Assembly: GCF_000720325.1 (NCBI RefSeq)
Contig: NZ_JOJM01000011.1
Coordinates: forward strand, 62,001 to 126,000
Length of the DNA stretch: 64,000 nucleotides
Origin: Streptomyces sp. NRRL B-1347
Lineage (GTDB): Bacteria; Actinomycetota; Actinomycetes; Streptomycetales; Streptomycetaceae
Direction of reading: 5' to 3'
Every line of letters starts with the position of its first letter. The stretch's first letter is position 1. The position numbers and the translations under genes were made by a program. This document shows, one piece after another, positions 54,296 through 64,000 of this stretch. The notes below the pieces were generated by a model. The model was given only the letters and a program-made list of their open reading frames with translations, searched no databases and was not told where the DNA came from.

Positions 54296-55324
54296 TCAGC
54301 TCCCGTCCGGGTCCGCGCGGTCGAGCGCGGGCCGCGGCGCCGGACCCTCCTCCAGGAGGTGGTCGGCCGCCGCCGTGTCCGTGACCAGGCTGGTCACGAG
54401 CCCGGAGCGGAGCACCGCGTCGATGGCCGCGGCCTTGCGCTGGCCCCCGGCGATCGCGACGACCTCCGGGATGCGGCGCAGCCGGTCCGCCTCGACCGTG
54501 ATGCAGCGCTCGCCGAGGTCGCGCCCGACCCGGCGGCCCTCGGCGTCGAAGAGGTGCGCGGACATCTCCGCGGCGACGCCGAGCGAGGCGTAGTGCGCCC
54601 GCTCCTCGTCCGTGAGCATGTCGTGCACCGTGGAGATGCCCGGCTCCCAGGAGCCGATGGACACCGCGGCGACCGTCACCTTGTCGAAGTACTCGAAGGC
54701 GCGGGCGATGCCCGTCTGGTGCCGCAGCGCGGCGGCCGTCGCCGCGTCCGGCAGGAGCATCGGCGCGTAGATGGGGTGGGCGTCGCCGCCGGAGACCTGG
54801 GCGGCGCGGCGCACGGCCTCGACGGAGCCGCGCTCCGCGGTGCCCGCGTCGTACACGCCCGTCAGCTGTACGACGGTGCACGGTGGCAGCGCTTCGAGCG
54901 CCGCCGCCATGTTGATGGTCGAACGGCCCCACGCGAGGCCGAGCACGTCGCCCTCGGCCACCAGCTCGCCGAGCAGTCCCGCCGCCACCTCGCCGAGGTT
55001 CTCCGGGTCGGGCGACTCGTCGACGTCGTCCGTGGACGACGGCGATTCGACGACGACGGCGTGCCGCAGGCCGTAGCGGGCGCGGAGCGCGTCGGAGCGC
55101 TCGGCGTCCAGCTCCGCGGGCACGCGGATCTCGATCCTTACAAGGTCCCGTTCGAGAGCGGTCTCCAGGACCCGGGCCACCTTGAAGCGGCTGACGCCGA
55201 ACTCCTCGGCGATCTGGATCTTGGACTTGCCCTCGAGATAGAAGCGGCGGGCCATGGCCGCCGCCTGCACCAGCTCCGCGGGTCCCATCCGCATGGCTGA
55301 CCGACCCGCCGACATGGCCGACAC
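54296..55324 (-). CDS. SorC/DeoR-type sugar-binding transcriptional regulator
   Basis: About 342 residues. The N-terminal HTH (about 10-60) reads AAAMARRFYLEGKSKIQIAEEFGVSRFKVARVLETAL. The SorC effector domain has LGLAWGRSTINMAAALE, VVQLTGVY and VAIAGGQRKAAAIDAVLRSGLVTSLVTD, typical of phosphosugar binding. GTG at 55324 is preferred because GAGGAG lies 6 nt upstream; a GTG at 55345 would place this site inside the gene. Two GCTGTTCA repeats (55347-55354 and 55377-55384) lie just upstream and may be its own operator. rpe is upstream on the same strand, which hints at a pentose-phosphate effector. Confidence 0.9.
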   Translation of the reverse strand: MSAMSAGRSAMRMGPAELVQAAAMARRFYLEGKSKIQIAEEFGVSRFKVARVLETALERDLVRIEIRVPAELDAERSDALRARYGLRHAVVVESPSSTDDVDESPDPENLGEVAAGLLGELVAEGDVLGLAWGRSTINMAAALEALPPCTVVQLTGVYDAGTAERGSVEAVRRAAQVSGGDAHPIYAPMLLPDAATAAALRHQTGIARAFEYFDKVTVAAVSIGSWEPGISTVHDMLTDEERAHYASLGVAAEMSAHLFDAEGRRVGRDLGERCITVEADRLRRIPEVVAIAGGQRKAAAIDAVLRSGLVTSLVTDTAAADHLLEEGPAPRPALDRADPDGS

Positions 55325-55346
55325 GGCGCTCTCCTCACTGCTCACT

Positions 55347-55384
55347 GCTGTTCACGACATTCGTACACCTGGATTCGCTGTTCA
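55347..55384 (-). promoter_or_regulatory. Direct repeats GCTGTTCA upstream of the SorC-type regulator
   Basis: Two identical octamers start 30 bp apart (about three helical turns) between rpe and the regulator gene. Position and spacing suit autoregulation. Confidence 0.4.
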
Positions 55385-55466
55385 TCCTCGCAGATCCGGC
55401 GTACTTGATCAGCCTCGATGGGCCGCGTTCACGTTCCCGTGGCCAAGCCGTTGGCCGAGCGGGGGC

Positions 55467-56153
55467 TCAGTGGCCGCACGCCCACCCGGCGGTCGCCGTC
55501 GTGGCCGCCGCCTGGGCGCGCAGGGCGCGGACCGCGTCGGCCGGGTCCTCGGCGCCGTACACGGCGGACCCGGCGACGAAGACGTCGGCGCCCGCCTCGG
55601 CGCACCGCTCGATGGTGGCGGCCGAGACCCCGCCGTCGACCTGGAGCCACAGGTCGAGGCCGTGCTTGCCGATGAGCTCACGGGTGCGGCGGATCTTGGG
55701 CAGCATGATGTCGAGGAAGGCCTGGCCGCCGAAACCGGGCTCGACCGTCATGATCAGCACCATGTCCAGTTCGGGCAGCAGGTCCTCGTAGGGCTCGATG
55801 GGCGTCGCGGGCTTGAGCGCCATGGCCGCGCGGGCGCCCTTGGCGCGGATCTCGCGGGCGAGCCGGACGGGCGCCGCGGCGGCCTCCGCGTGGAAGGTGA
55901 CGGACCCGGCACCCGCTTCGACGTACTGCGGGGCCCAGCGATCCGGGTCCTCCATCATCAGATGGCAGTCCAGCGGCGTGTCCGTCGCACGGGCCAGGGA
56001 CTCTACGACCGGCACCCCGAGCGTGAGGTTCGGCACGAAGTGGTTGTCCATGACGTCGACATGGAGCCAATCCGCGCCCTCGACGGCCTTCGCCTCCTCG
56101 GCGAGACGGGCGAAGTCGGCGGACAGGATGCTGGGGTTGATCTGCGGGGCCAT
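55467..56153 (-). CDS. rpe: Ribulose-phosphate 3-epimerase
   Basis: A 228-residue TIM-barrel metalloenzyme that interconverts ribulose 5-phosphate and xylulose 5-phosphate in the pentose phosphate pathway. Motifs in order: [29 protein letters not shown], with metal-binding His and Asp; [22 protein letters not shown]; and [12 protein letters not shown], which carries the second catalytic Asp; FVAGSAVYG binds phosphate. The ATG at 56153 fits the family start. Divergent from the MMPL transporter gene, 145 nt away. Confidence 0.96.
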   Translation of the reverse strand: MAPQINPSILSADFARLAEEAKAVEGADWLHVDVMDNHFVPNLTLGVPVVESLARATDTPLDCHLMMEDPDRWAPQYVEAGAGSVTFHAEAAAAPVRLAREIRAKGARAAMALKPATPIEPYEDLLPELDMVLIMTVEPGFGGQAFLDIMLPKIRRTRELIGKHGLDLWLQVDGGVSAATIERCAEAGADVFVAGSAVYGAEDPADAVRALRAQAAATTATAGWACGH

Positions 56154-56298
56154 GCCCCAAGCCTGCCATGCCCGGCGGTGGTTGCCCGCTCCGGTCCCGC
56201 CAAGGTGTGCGGGGCGGTCCCTCGCGCCCTCCCGCGCCCGCACGCCGCGTGCCATGCTGGCCGTCCACCGGCAGCGCGTGGGGCGGCAGGGGGCACCT

Positions 56299-58479
56299 AT
56301 GCCAGGAACGCCGAGAACACAGCGCGACCAGCGGCGGCAGGGCCGTCGGGGGGTGGCGTGGCTGATCTGCGGGCCGCGCGTGAAGTGGCTGGTGCTCGTG
56401 TTCTGGCTGCTCGTCCTCGTCCTCGCGGCGCCGTTCGCCCAGAAGCTCGCCGACGAGCAGGACAACACCACCTCGTCCTGGGTGCCGCGGTCCGCCGAGT
56501 CCACCCAGGTCCTGGACGTCTCCGAGGAGTTCAGGCCCGAGACGATGCCGATGGTCGTCGTGTACGTGCGCGAGGACGGCCCCCTCACGGCCGCGGACCG
56601 CGAGCGCATCGACAAGGGCGTCGGCGGGGTCAAACAGCTGCGCTCCCACTGGATCCGCGGGGACGAGACCCGCGGCCCCGCCTTCGACAAGAAGGGCGAC
56701 GACGCCCGCGCGGCCCAGGTGTACGTACCGCTCACGGTGAACAACGACACCTACAACGACCTGCCGGACGCCGTCGACGACGTGCGCGACGCGGTGGGCC
56801 GGAGCGCCGCGGGCCTGGACGTCTACGTCACGGGCCCGGCCGGGATCAACGCGGAGTTCTCGAAGGCCTTCGCCGACATCGACTCCACGCTCCTGCTCGC
56901 CGCGGGCGCCGTCGTCGTGGTGGCGCTCCTGATCACCTACCGCAGCCCGGTCCTCCTGCTGGTCCCCCTGTTCTCCGCGGTCGTCTCCCTGTTCGTCGCC
57001 CAGGCGCTGATCTACCTCCTGGCCGAGCACGCGGGCCTGACGGTCAACGGCCAGAGCTCGGGCATCCTCACCGTGCTCGTCTTCGGCGCGGGGACGGACT
57101 ACGCCCTGCTCCTGGTCGCCCGCTACCGCGAGGAGCTGCGCCGCCACGAGGACCGGCACGAGGCGATGGCCCTCGCCCTGCACCGGGCGGGGCCCGCGGT
57201 CATCGCCTCCAGCGCGACGGTCGTCCTGAGCATGCTGGTGCTGCTCGTGGCCGAGATGAACTCCACGCGCGGCCTCGGCCCTGTCGCCGCGATCGGCGTG
57301 GGCATCGCGCTGCTGGTGATGCTGTCGCTGTTCCCGGCCCTGCTCGTGATCTGCGGCCGCTGGCTGTTCTGGCCGAAGATCCCGCACCACGGCTCCCCCG
57401 ACCCCGCCGAGCAGGGCGTGTGGGCCCGCATGGGCCGCCGCATCGCGCGCCGCCCCCGCCTGACCTGGGTCGTGACCTCGGTGGTGCTCGCGGCCCTGGC
57501 CCTCGGCCTGACCCAGCTGCGCGCGGCGGGCGTCAGCAACGAGGACGCCTTCCTCGACAAGCCGAGCTCCGTCACCGGCCAGGAGGTCTCGGCGGAGTAC
57601 TTCCCCGCGGGCAGCGGCGATCCCCTGGTCGTGGTCGCCGACAAGGCCAAGGCCGAGGACGTCGGCCGCGTCGTCAGCGGCACCCGCGGCGTCGACCCGG
57701 AGACGGTGGCCGTGCCGCCCGGCACGAAACCCGAACACGACGGCAAGGTCCTGTACGAGGCGACCCTCACGGACCCGTCCGACAGCGAGGCGGCCAAGGA
57801 CACCGTCGAACGGGTCCGGGACGCCGTCCACGGCGTACCCGACGCGAACGCGAAGATCGGCGGCGGCACCGCCACGCTGCTGGACATGGACAAGGCCACG
57901 ATTCACGACGACAAACTGGTCATCCCGCTCGTGCTCCTGGTGGTCCTGCTGATCCTCGCCGCACTGCTCCGGGCGGTCGTGGCACCGCTGCTCCTCATCG
58001 CCACCGTGGTCCTGTCCTTCTCCACGGCCCTCGGCATCAGCGCGCTCGTCTTCCGCCACGTCTTCGACTTCGCCGGCGAGTCGACGGACTTCCCGCTGTT
58101 CGTCTTCGTCTTCCTCGTGGCCCTGGGCATCGACTACAACATCTTCCTGACCACCCGCATCCGTGAGGACGCGGGCGTCCACGGCACCCGGCCCGGCGTC
58201 GTGACGGGCCTGGCCGCCACCGGGGCGGTCATCACCTCGGCGGGCCTGGTCCTCGCGGGCACCTTCGCCGTCCTCGGCACGATCCCGATGGTGGCCTTCG
58301 TCGAAGTGGGCTTCGCGGTCGCCCTCGGCGTCCTCCTGGACACCTTCATCGTCCGCTCGATCCTGGTCACCAGCCTGTTCCTGGACGTGGGCCCGAAGAT
58401 CTGGTGGCCGCACGCGCTGGCCAAGGAACAGCCGAAGGAATCGAGCCCAGCGGGAGATTCAAACCCGTCCGGGGTGTGA
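56299..58479 (+). CDS. MMPL family RND-type transporter
   Basis: A 726-residue membrane protein with two repeats of one helix, a large periplasm-facing domain and five helices. TM1 is about 28-48 ([20 protein letters not shown]). The first helix block has [25 protein letters not shown] (the GxxxDY motif of MMPL proteins), and the second has [25 protein letters not shown]. The C-tail is hydrophilic and short. Such proteins export lipids or hydrophobic compounds, driven by the proton gradient. ATG at 56299 has AGGGGG upstream. No biosynthetic cluster lies beside it. The gene ends at a terminator shared with rsmB. Confidence 0.92.
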   Translation: MPGTPRTQRDQRRQGRRGVAWLICGPRVKWLVLVFWLLVLVLAAPFAQKLADEQDNTTSSWVPRSAESTQVLDVSEEFRPETMPMVVVYVREDGPLTAADRERIDKGVGGVKQLRSHWIRGDETRGPAFDKKGDDARAAQVYVPLTVNNDTYNDLPDAVDDVRDAVGRSAAGLDVYVTGPAGINAEFSKAFADIDSTLLLAAGAVVVVALLITYRSPVLLLVPLFSAVVSLFVAQALIYLLAEHAGLTVNGQSSGILTVLVFGAGTDYALLLVARYREELRRHEDRHEAMALALHRAGPAVIASSATVVLSMLVLLVAEMNSTRGLGPVAAIGVGIALLVMLSLFPALLVICGRWLFWPKIPHHGSPDPAEQGVWARMGRRIARRPRLTWVVTSVVLAALALGLTQLRAAGVSNEDAFLDKPSSVTGQEVSAEYFPAGSGDPLVVVADKAKAEDVGRVVSGTRGVDPETVAVPPGTKPEHDGKVLYEATLTDPSDSEAAKDTVERVRDAVHGVPDANAKIGGGTATLLDMDKATIHDDKLVIPLVLLVVLLILAALLRAVVAPLLLIATVVLSFSTALGISALVFRHVFDFAGESTDFPLFVFVFLVALGIDYNIFLTTRIREDAGVHGTRPGVVTGLAATGAVITSAGLVLAGTFAVLGTIPMVAFVEVGFAVALGVLLDTFIVRSILVTSLFLDVGPKIWWPHALAKEQPKESSPAGDSNPSGV

Positions 58480-58509
58480 GGACGAGCGCGCAGCGCGATC
58501 GACCGGGGC

Positions 58510-58536
58510 CCCGGGGGGGGGCGGAGCCCCCCCGGG
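58510..58536. terminator. Bidirectional terminator between MMPL and rsmB genes
   Basis: A 10-bp G+C stem (58510-58519 with 58527-58536) with a GGCGGAG loop, abutting the rsmB stop. It includes a run of nine G (58513-58521). Confidence 0.7.
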
Positions 58537-60006
58537 TCACCCCGTACGCCGGATGACCGCCAAGTACATCGCGTCCGTACCGTGCAGATGAGGCCACAGC
58601 TGCACGTCGGGCCCGTCGCCGAGCGCCGCGACACCGGGGAACAGCGGCCGCGCGTCGACCAGCTCGGCGCCGCCGCCCCCCTGCTTGAGCACGTCGTCCA
58701 CGACGGCCCGGGTCTCCGCGAGGTGCGGCGAACACGTGGCGTACCCCACGACGCCGCCCACGCGCACGGACTCCAGCGCCGTCCGCAGCAGCGACCGCTG
58801 CAACGGGGCGAAGCCGTCCAGGTCCTCCGGGCGCCGCCGCCACCGCGCCTCGGGCCGCCGCCGCAGCGCGCCGAGCCCGGTGCAGGGCACGTCCATGAGG
58901 ACCCGGTCGAAGGTGCCGGGCCGCCACGGCGGACGCGTGCCGTCGGCAGCGATGACCTGGTACGGGCCGGGGTTCCCGGCGAGGGCCTGGCCCACGAGCC
59001 CGGCCCGGTGCGGCTGCTTCTCGGAGGCGAGCAGAACCGCCCCGCGCTCGGCGGCGAGCCCCGCGAGCAGCGCGGCCTTGCCGCCGGGCCCGGCGCACCC
59101 GTCGAGCCACTTCGTGTCGGGACCCTCGATCGGCACGTCGGCGAGCGCGCGGGCGACGAGCTGACTGCCCTCGTCCTGCACGCCGGCGCGCCCCTCGCGC
59201 ACCGCGTCGATCCGCCCGGGCTCGCCGCCGTCGGCGAGCCGCACGGCGTACGGCGACCAGCGCCCCGGCACGGCGGCCTCGGTGCCGAGCGCGTAGAGCA
59301 GCTCGGCGGCCGTGGACCGGCCGGGCCGGGCCACGAGGGTCACCTCGGGCCGTTCGTTGTCGGCTTCGAGCAGGTCCTCGATCCCGGCCCTGCCGCCGCC
59401 GAGCGCGTCCCACAGCGCGGAGACGACCCATCGCGGATGCGAATGCACCACGGCGAGATGGTCCTCGGCGTCGTCGTCGTACGGCGGCGCGACCTTCTCC
59501 AGCCACCCGTCGAGGTCGTCGCCCGCGACCTTGCGCAGCACCGCGTTGACGAACTTGGCCCGCCCGTCGCCGAGCACCACGCGCGCCAGCTCCACCGAGG
59601 CGGACACGGCGGCGTGCGTGGGGATGCGGGTGCCGAGGAGCTGGTGCACGCCCAGGTTCAGCACGTCGAGGACAGGTGGGTCGACCTCGCGCAGCGGCCG
59701 GTCGATGCAGGCCGCGACGATCGCGTCGTACGTGCCCTGCCGGCGCAGCGTGCCGTAGACGAGCTCCGTGGCGAGGGCCGCGTCCCGGGCGTCGAAGTCG
59801 CCCTTCTCACGGGCCTTGCGCAGCAGCGGCGGAAGGACCAGGTTCGCGTACGCGTCGCGTTCGTCCACGGCCCGCAGCGCCTCGAAGGCGAGGAAGCGCA
59901 CGGGGTCCTTCTGCGGGCGCCGGTAGGGCTTGTGGGGCCTGCCGGGCTTCCCGGACTTCCCGGGCTTGCCCTGGGTGCGGGGACGGCGGCTCGGCTGGTC
60001 GTTCAA
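58537..60006 (-). CDS. rsmB: 16S rRNA (cytosine-967-C5)-methyltransferase
   Basis: A 489-residue RsmB/Sun protein. A basic, repetitive N-terminal extension (GKPGKSGKPGRPHKPYRRP) precedes a NusB-like RNA-binding domain (about 35-175, FLAFEALRAVDERDAYANLVLPPLL). The SAM-dependent domain has WLDGCAGPGGKAALLAGLAAE for cofactor binding, DVPCTGLGALRRRPEARWRR with one catalytic Cys, and GYATCSPHLAETRAVV with the second. It methylates C967 of 16S rRNA. It lies 71 nt downstream of fmt, a pairing found in many bacteria, and is likely cotranscribed with it. Confidence 0.95.
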   Translation of the reverse strand: MNDQPSRRPRTQGKPGKSGKPGRPHKPYRRPQKDPVRFLAFEALRAVDERDAYANLVLPPLLRKAREKGDFDARDAALATELVYGTLRRQGTYDAIVAACIDRPLREVDPPVLDVLNLGVHQLLGTRIPTHAAVSASVELARVVLGDGRAKFVNAVLRKVAGDDLDGWLEKVAPPYDDDAEDHLAVVHSHPRWVVSALWDALGGGRAGIEDLLEADNERPEVTLVARPGRSTAAELLYALGTEAAVPGRWSPYAVRLADGGEPGRIDAVREGRAGVQDEGSQLVARALADVPIEGPDTKWLDGCAGPGGKAALLAGLAAERGAVLLASEKQPHRAGLVGQALAGNPGPYQVIAADGTRPPWRPGTFDRVLMDVPCTGLGALRRRPEARWRRRPEDLDGFAPLQRSLLRTALESVRVGGVVGYATCSPHLAETRAVVDDVLKQGGGGAELVDARPLFPGVAALGDGPDVQLWPHLHGTDAMYLAVIRRTG

Positions 60007-60077
60007 AGGTGCTCCGCTGTGAGGATCCGACGTCCGCCAAGGCCGTCGGCCCGCTGCGGGCCGACGGACGGACCAGT

Positions 60078-61022
60078 TCAGCGTACGTCGCCCGTACCCA
60101 AGGTCTCACCCGGGGCGATCCGCACCCCGCGCGCCCAGTCGGCGGCGGCCATCGGCTTCTTGCCCTGCGCCTGCACCCACAGCAGCTCCACGGCGTACGA
60201 ACCGGTGCCGACGTACAAGTTCTTCTTGCCGACGGAGAGCTCGCCGGGCGCGAGGTCGGTGCGGTCCGGCACCGGGACGGCTTGGATCAGCTTGAGGCGC
60301 TCGCCGCGGAAGACGGTCCAGGCGCCCGGCGCGGGGGTGCAGCCGCGCACCACGCGGTCCACGCGGAGCGCGGGCGTCGCCCAGTCGACGCGCGCGTCCT
60401 CGACGGTGATCTTCGGCGCGACGGTGACGCCGTCAGCGGGCTGTGGGAGGGCGCTCAGCGAGCCGTCCTCGATGCCGTCCATGGTCGCGGCGAGCAGCCC
60501 CGAACCCGCGAACGCGAGGCGGGTCAGCAGGTCACCGCTGGTGTCGGTGGACCGGATCTCCTCGGTGACCGTGCCGTACACAGGGCCGGAGTCCAGGCCC
60601 TCCTCGATCAGGAAGGTCGAGGCGCCGGTGATCTCGTCACCGGCCATGATGGAGTGCTGCACCGGGGCCGCGCCGCGCCAGGCGGGCAGCAGCGAGAAGT
60701 GCAGGTTGACCCAGCCGTGGGCGGGGATGTCCAGGGCCACCTTGGGCAGCAGCGCGCCGTAGGCGACCACCGGGCAGCAGTCGGGCGCGATCTCCCGGAG
60801 CCGGGCGAGGAACTCCTCGTCACGCGGCTTCGCGGGCTTGAGCACCTCGATCCCGGCCTCCTCCGCGCGCTCGGCGACCGGGCTCGCGATCAGCCTGCGA
60901 CCGCGGCCCGCCGGGGCGTCGGGGCGGGTGACGACGGCGGCCACCTCGTGCCGGCCGGAGGCGATCAGGGCGTCCAGGGCGGGGACGGCGACCTCGGGGG
61001 TGCCTGCGAAGACCAGCTTCAC
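60078..61022 (-). CDS. fmt: Methionyl-tRNA formyltransferase
   Basis: A 314-residue enzyme that formylates initiator Met-tRNA using 10-formyl-THF. It begins [19 protein letters not shown], followed by [14 protein letters not shown]. The catalytic Asn-His-Asp set sits in [18 protein letters not shown] and [22 protein letters not shown]. The C-terminal OB-like tRNA-binding domain starts near residue 205. The start at 61022 matches the family. rsmB follows on the same strand. Confidence 0.97.
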   Translation of the reverse strand: MKLVFAGTPEVAVPALDALIASGRHEVAAVVTRPDAPAGRGRRLIASPVAERAEEAGIEVLKPAKPRDEEFLARLREIAPDCCPVVAYGALLPKVALDIPAHGWVNLHFSLLPAWRGAAPVQHSIMAGDEITGASTFLIEEGLDSGPVYGTVTEEIRSTDTSGDLLTRLAFAGSGLLAATMDGIEDGSLSALPQPADGVTVAPKITVEDARVDWATPALRVDRVVRGCTPAPGAWTVFRGERLKLIQAVPVPDRTDLAPGELSVGKKNLYVGTGSYAVELLWVQAQGKKPMAAADWARGVRIAPGETLGTGDVR

Positions 61023-62034
<1,012 letters not shown>

Positions 62035-62041
62035 CGTCCAC

Positions 62042-62075
62042 GATGCCCCCTGCCCGGGCCCGGGCAGGGGGCATC
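62042..62075 (+). terminator. 34-bp perfect palindrome, terminator
   Basis: 62042-62056 pairs with 62061-62075 (GATGCCCCCTGCCCG and its complement), giving a 15-bp stem with a small loop, 8 nt after the stop codon. Confidence 0.85.
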
Positions 62076-62092
62076 AGTGTGCCCCGCCGCCT

Positions 62093-62520
62093 TCGCACCC
62101 GGGCACCCTCGCCCCCTCGCGTCCCCGGGGCCTCGCTCCCCGGCACCCTCGCCGTCCTCGCCCCCTCGCGTCCGGGGGCCTCGCTCCCCGGCACCCGGGC
62201 GCCCCGACATCCTCGCGTCCCGGCGCTCTCGCACCCTCGCGTCCCTGTGTCCTCGCTCCCCGGCACCCGGCAATCCCGGCGTCCCGGCACCCTCGCACCC
62301 CGGCACCCCGGCGCCCTCGCACCCCAGCGCCCTCGCGCCTCGGCACCCGGGCGCCCCGACGTCCTCGCGTTCCGGCACCCCGCAATCCCGGCGTCCCGGC
62401 ACCCTCGCGTCCTCACGCCCCGGCACCCCCGGCGTCCTCGCGCCCCGGCACCTGGGCGCCCCGACGTCCTCGCGCCCTCGCGTCCCGGCGTCCCGGCGTC
62501 CTCACGCCCTGCTGTCCTGT
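62093..62520. repeat. Degenerate octanucleotide tandem array
   Basis: About 430 bp made of roughly 50 imperfect copies of an 8-nt unit, mostly GCRYCCYS (for example GCACCCTC, GCGTCCCG, GCACCCCG). Larger segments recur within it: a 29-nt block at 62189-62217, 62341-62369 and 62446-62474, and a 28-nt block at 62269-62296 and 62381-62408, offsets of 152, 105 and 112 bp (near multiples of 8). It fills the gap between the HTH-like gene and priA. Because 8 is not a multiple of 3, all frames are open and read as 8-residue repeats; I regard none as a gene. Confidence 0.85.
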
Positions 62521-62591
62521 GACAGGACGGGCACCGGGCGCCGCGGACGGGCCCGGCGGGCCTCAAGAAACGCGGCCGGGGTGCCCGCAGG

Positions 62592-64000
62592 TCACCCGAT
62601 GTCCGCCGGGTCGATCCGCACCCGCACCGCCTGCTGCGCCGCCACCCCGCGCGCCATCCGCGCGGCCTGCGCCGCCTTGAGGGCGCGGGCAAGGGCCGCG
62701 CCGCTGCCCGGGGGCACCCGCACCAGGGCGCGCTCCCACCGCTCCCCCGGCGGCGCGTCGCCGGGGCGGCGCGGGCGGCCCGGCTCGGTGGCGGGCACCG
62801 GCACGGGGCCGAGGACCTCGGCGTCCGGCGGCAGCTCCGCCTGGGCGAGGAACTCGGCGAGCGCCTCGGGAGCGCCCGTCACCGACGCCATCCGCGACAC
62901 CGGCGGGAAGCCCAGCTCGGCCCGCTCCGACAGCTCGCGGACCGCGTGCCCGACCGGATCCCACCGGACCAGAGCCTGCACCGGCCGCAGCGTCGGCTCG
63001 GCGACGACCACCACCGTGCCGCCCGCGCCCTGGTCCCGCACCAGCGCGGCGGCGCCGATCCACCGCCGCAGCGCGTCCTCGCCCGCGCGCAGGTCCGGCC
63101 GGCCGAGCATGGCCCAGCCGTCCAGGAGCAGCGCGGCCGCATAGCCCCCCTCTGCCACGGGCTCCGCCCCCGGCGTGCTCACGACCAGGGCGGGCGCCCC
63201 GCCCACCGTGTCGAGCACCTGCTCGCGCCCCGACGTCCGTACCGGCACCGCGGGAAACGCCCGCCCCAGCTCCTCGGCGGTCCGCCGCGCGCCCACGACC
63301 TGCGCCCGCAGCCGGAAGCCACCGCACTCGGAGCAGTGCCAGGCCGCCTCGTCCCGACCGCACCAGCCGCACACCAGGGCTCCGGCGTCCCGCGCCTCCA
63401 GGGGCCCCGCGCAGTGCCGGCACCGCGCGGGCTCCCGGCACCGCTCGCACGCGAGCCGCGGTACGTACCCGCGCCGGGGCACCTGCACGAGCACCGGGCC
63501 GTGCTTCAGGCCGTCCCGGGCGATCTGCCAGGCCAGGCTCGGCAGCCGGGCGGCCCGGGCGGCCTCGTCGCGCGCGAGGTCGCCGTCCCCCACGGTCCGC
63601 ACCAGCGGCGCCGCGGCCCGCACCTGCTCCCGGTCGGCCACCACGGGCACCGCCCAGCCGCTCTCGACGAGCTGCGCGGCCTCGACCGTGCAGCCCCAGC
63701 TGCCCAGCAGGAAGGCGCACCGGTCCCGCGACGCACGGAGCTCCAGGACCTCGCGCACATGGGGGAACGGCGCGTTGTCGTCCCCGTGGCTGGCGTCGCC
63801 GTCGTCCCAGACAACCACGAGACCCAGGTTCCGCACCGGCGCGAACATGGCGGCCCGGGTCCCGACCACGGCCCGGACGGCACCGCGCCGCACGGCCAGC
63901 CACTCCCGGTACCGCCGCTCCGGCCCCGCGTCGGCGGTGAGCAGCGCGTGCTGCCCCTCGCCGAGCAGCGCCCGCAGCGCGGCGTCCACCCGAGCCGCGG
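62592..64000 (-). CDS. priA: Primosomal protein N' (PriA-like), helicase-motif-defective; 5' part outside the window
   Basis: The last 469 codons of a gene that enters from the right edge; the frame is open to base 64000. The zinc-binding Cys series is intact (ACERCREPARCRHC, then VCGWCGR and WHCSECGGFR). The C-terminal domain has LGFPPVSRMASV. The helicase motif II region reads VVVWDDGDASHGDDNAPF in place of DEAH, the known sign of the actinobacterial PriA branch that lacks helicase residues. Its role would be recognition of stalled forks and loading of replication proteins. A GTG at 63989 lies in frame but is not the true start, as coding sequence continues upstream. Confidence 0.92.
   Translation of the reverse strand, partial: AARVDAALRALLGEGQHALLTADAGPERRYREWLAVRRGAVRAVVGTRAAMFAPVRNLGLVVVWDDGDASHGDDNAPFPHVREVLELRASRDRCAFLLGSWGCTVEAAQLVESGWAVPVVADREQVRAAAPLVRTVGDGDLARDEAARAARLPSLAWQIARDGLKHGPVLVQVPRRGYVPRLACERCREPARCRHCAGPLEARDAGALVCGWCGRDEAAWHCSECGGFRLRAQVVGARRTAEELGRAFPAVPVRTSGREQVLDTVGGAPALVVSTPGAEPVAEGGYAAALLLDGWAMLGRPDLRAGEDALRRWIGAAALVRDQGAGGTVVVVAEPTLRPVQALVRWDPVGHAVRELSERAELGFPPVSRMASVTGAPEALAEFLAQAELPPDAEVLGPVPVPATEPGRPRRPGDAPPGERWERALVRVPPGSGAALARALKAAQAARMARGVAAQQAVRVRIDPADIG

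Noticed and set aside
62093..62520. CRISPR array
   Set aside because: The repeats are contiguous degenerate octamers with no constant repeat and unique spacer pattern, and no cas gene is nearby.

Overview
The window is about 64 kb of very high G+C actinobacterial chromosome and almost certainly comes from a Streptomyces. The signs are G/C-biased third codon positions, GTG starts, leaderless genes with TAGGNT -10 boxes, twin-arginine and Sec secretomes, two GH18 chitinases behind DasR-type sites, an F420-dependent oxidoreductase and a GuaB1-type enzyme. From memory (not checked here) the order chitinase, rib operon, chitinase, GuaB1, rpe, rsmB, fmt, priA follows the SCO1425-SCO1475 block of S. 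coelicolor, so this looks like chromosomal backbone rather than an acquired island. I see no rRNA, tRNA, IS element, prophage or CRISPR array.

Layout. 1-4.7 kb: start of an amidohydrolase, an Lrp/AsnC regulator, a small CxxC protein, and a phosphotransferase pair. 4.7-7.6 kb: acyl-CoA dehydrogenase divergent from a secreted single-domain chitinase. 7.6-11.1 kb: TetR regulator divergent from a three-gene membrane operon (DUF6230, DUF6114, polytopic protein). 11.3-14.3 kb: secreted M1 peptidase convergent with a Tat-exported C39-like peptidase. 14.5-20.9 kb: P-loop kinase, a candidate small RNA, a TPR-AAA+ ATPase, and a NarL-type sensor kinase and response regulator separated by a 57-residue secreted protein gene. 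20.9-23.4 kb: two overlapping CNNM/CBS proteins.

23.6-29.9 kb: a tightly packed minus-strand riboflavin operon (ribD, ribE, ribM, ribBA, ribH) under an FMN riboswitch, followed by hisE, hisG and a PH-domain membrane protein. 30-41 kb: a multidomain chitinase, a ROK-type regulator divergent from an MFS transporter, an alginate-lyase-like protein, a uracil/xanthine permease, a GH6 hydrolase, a DUF5995 protein and an F420-dependent oxidoreductase.

41.3-47.2 kb holds the most interesting system. A lysine 2-monooxygenase/aminovaleramidase pair (davB, davA homologues) lies beside a CAT-type amino-acid permease co-directional with an Lrp/AsnC regulator. The upstream regions of davA and of the permease share the heptamer CGTTGCG in helically phased arrays (steps of 21-22 and 30-31 bp), each starting 8-9 bp upstream of a predicted -35 box. 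The simplest reading is an amino-acid-responsive uptake and catabolism regulon controlled by the local AsnC protein.

47.3-64 kb: GuaB1, an MFS exporter, a large LuxR-type ATPase regulator, a barstar/RNase Sa-like pair, a SorC-type regulator, rpe, an MMPL transporter, then rsmB, fmt, a small HTH-like protein, a degenerate octanucleotide tandem array of about 430 bp, and the C-terminal part of a helicase-motif-defective PriA. Function calls rest on motifs and recall of family sequences, without database searches.
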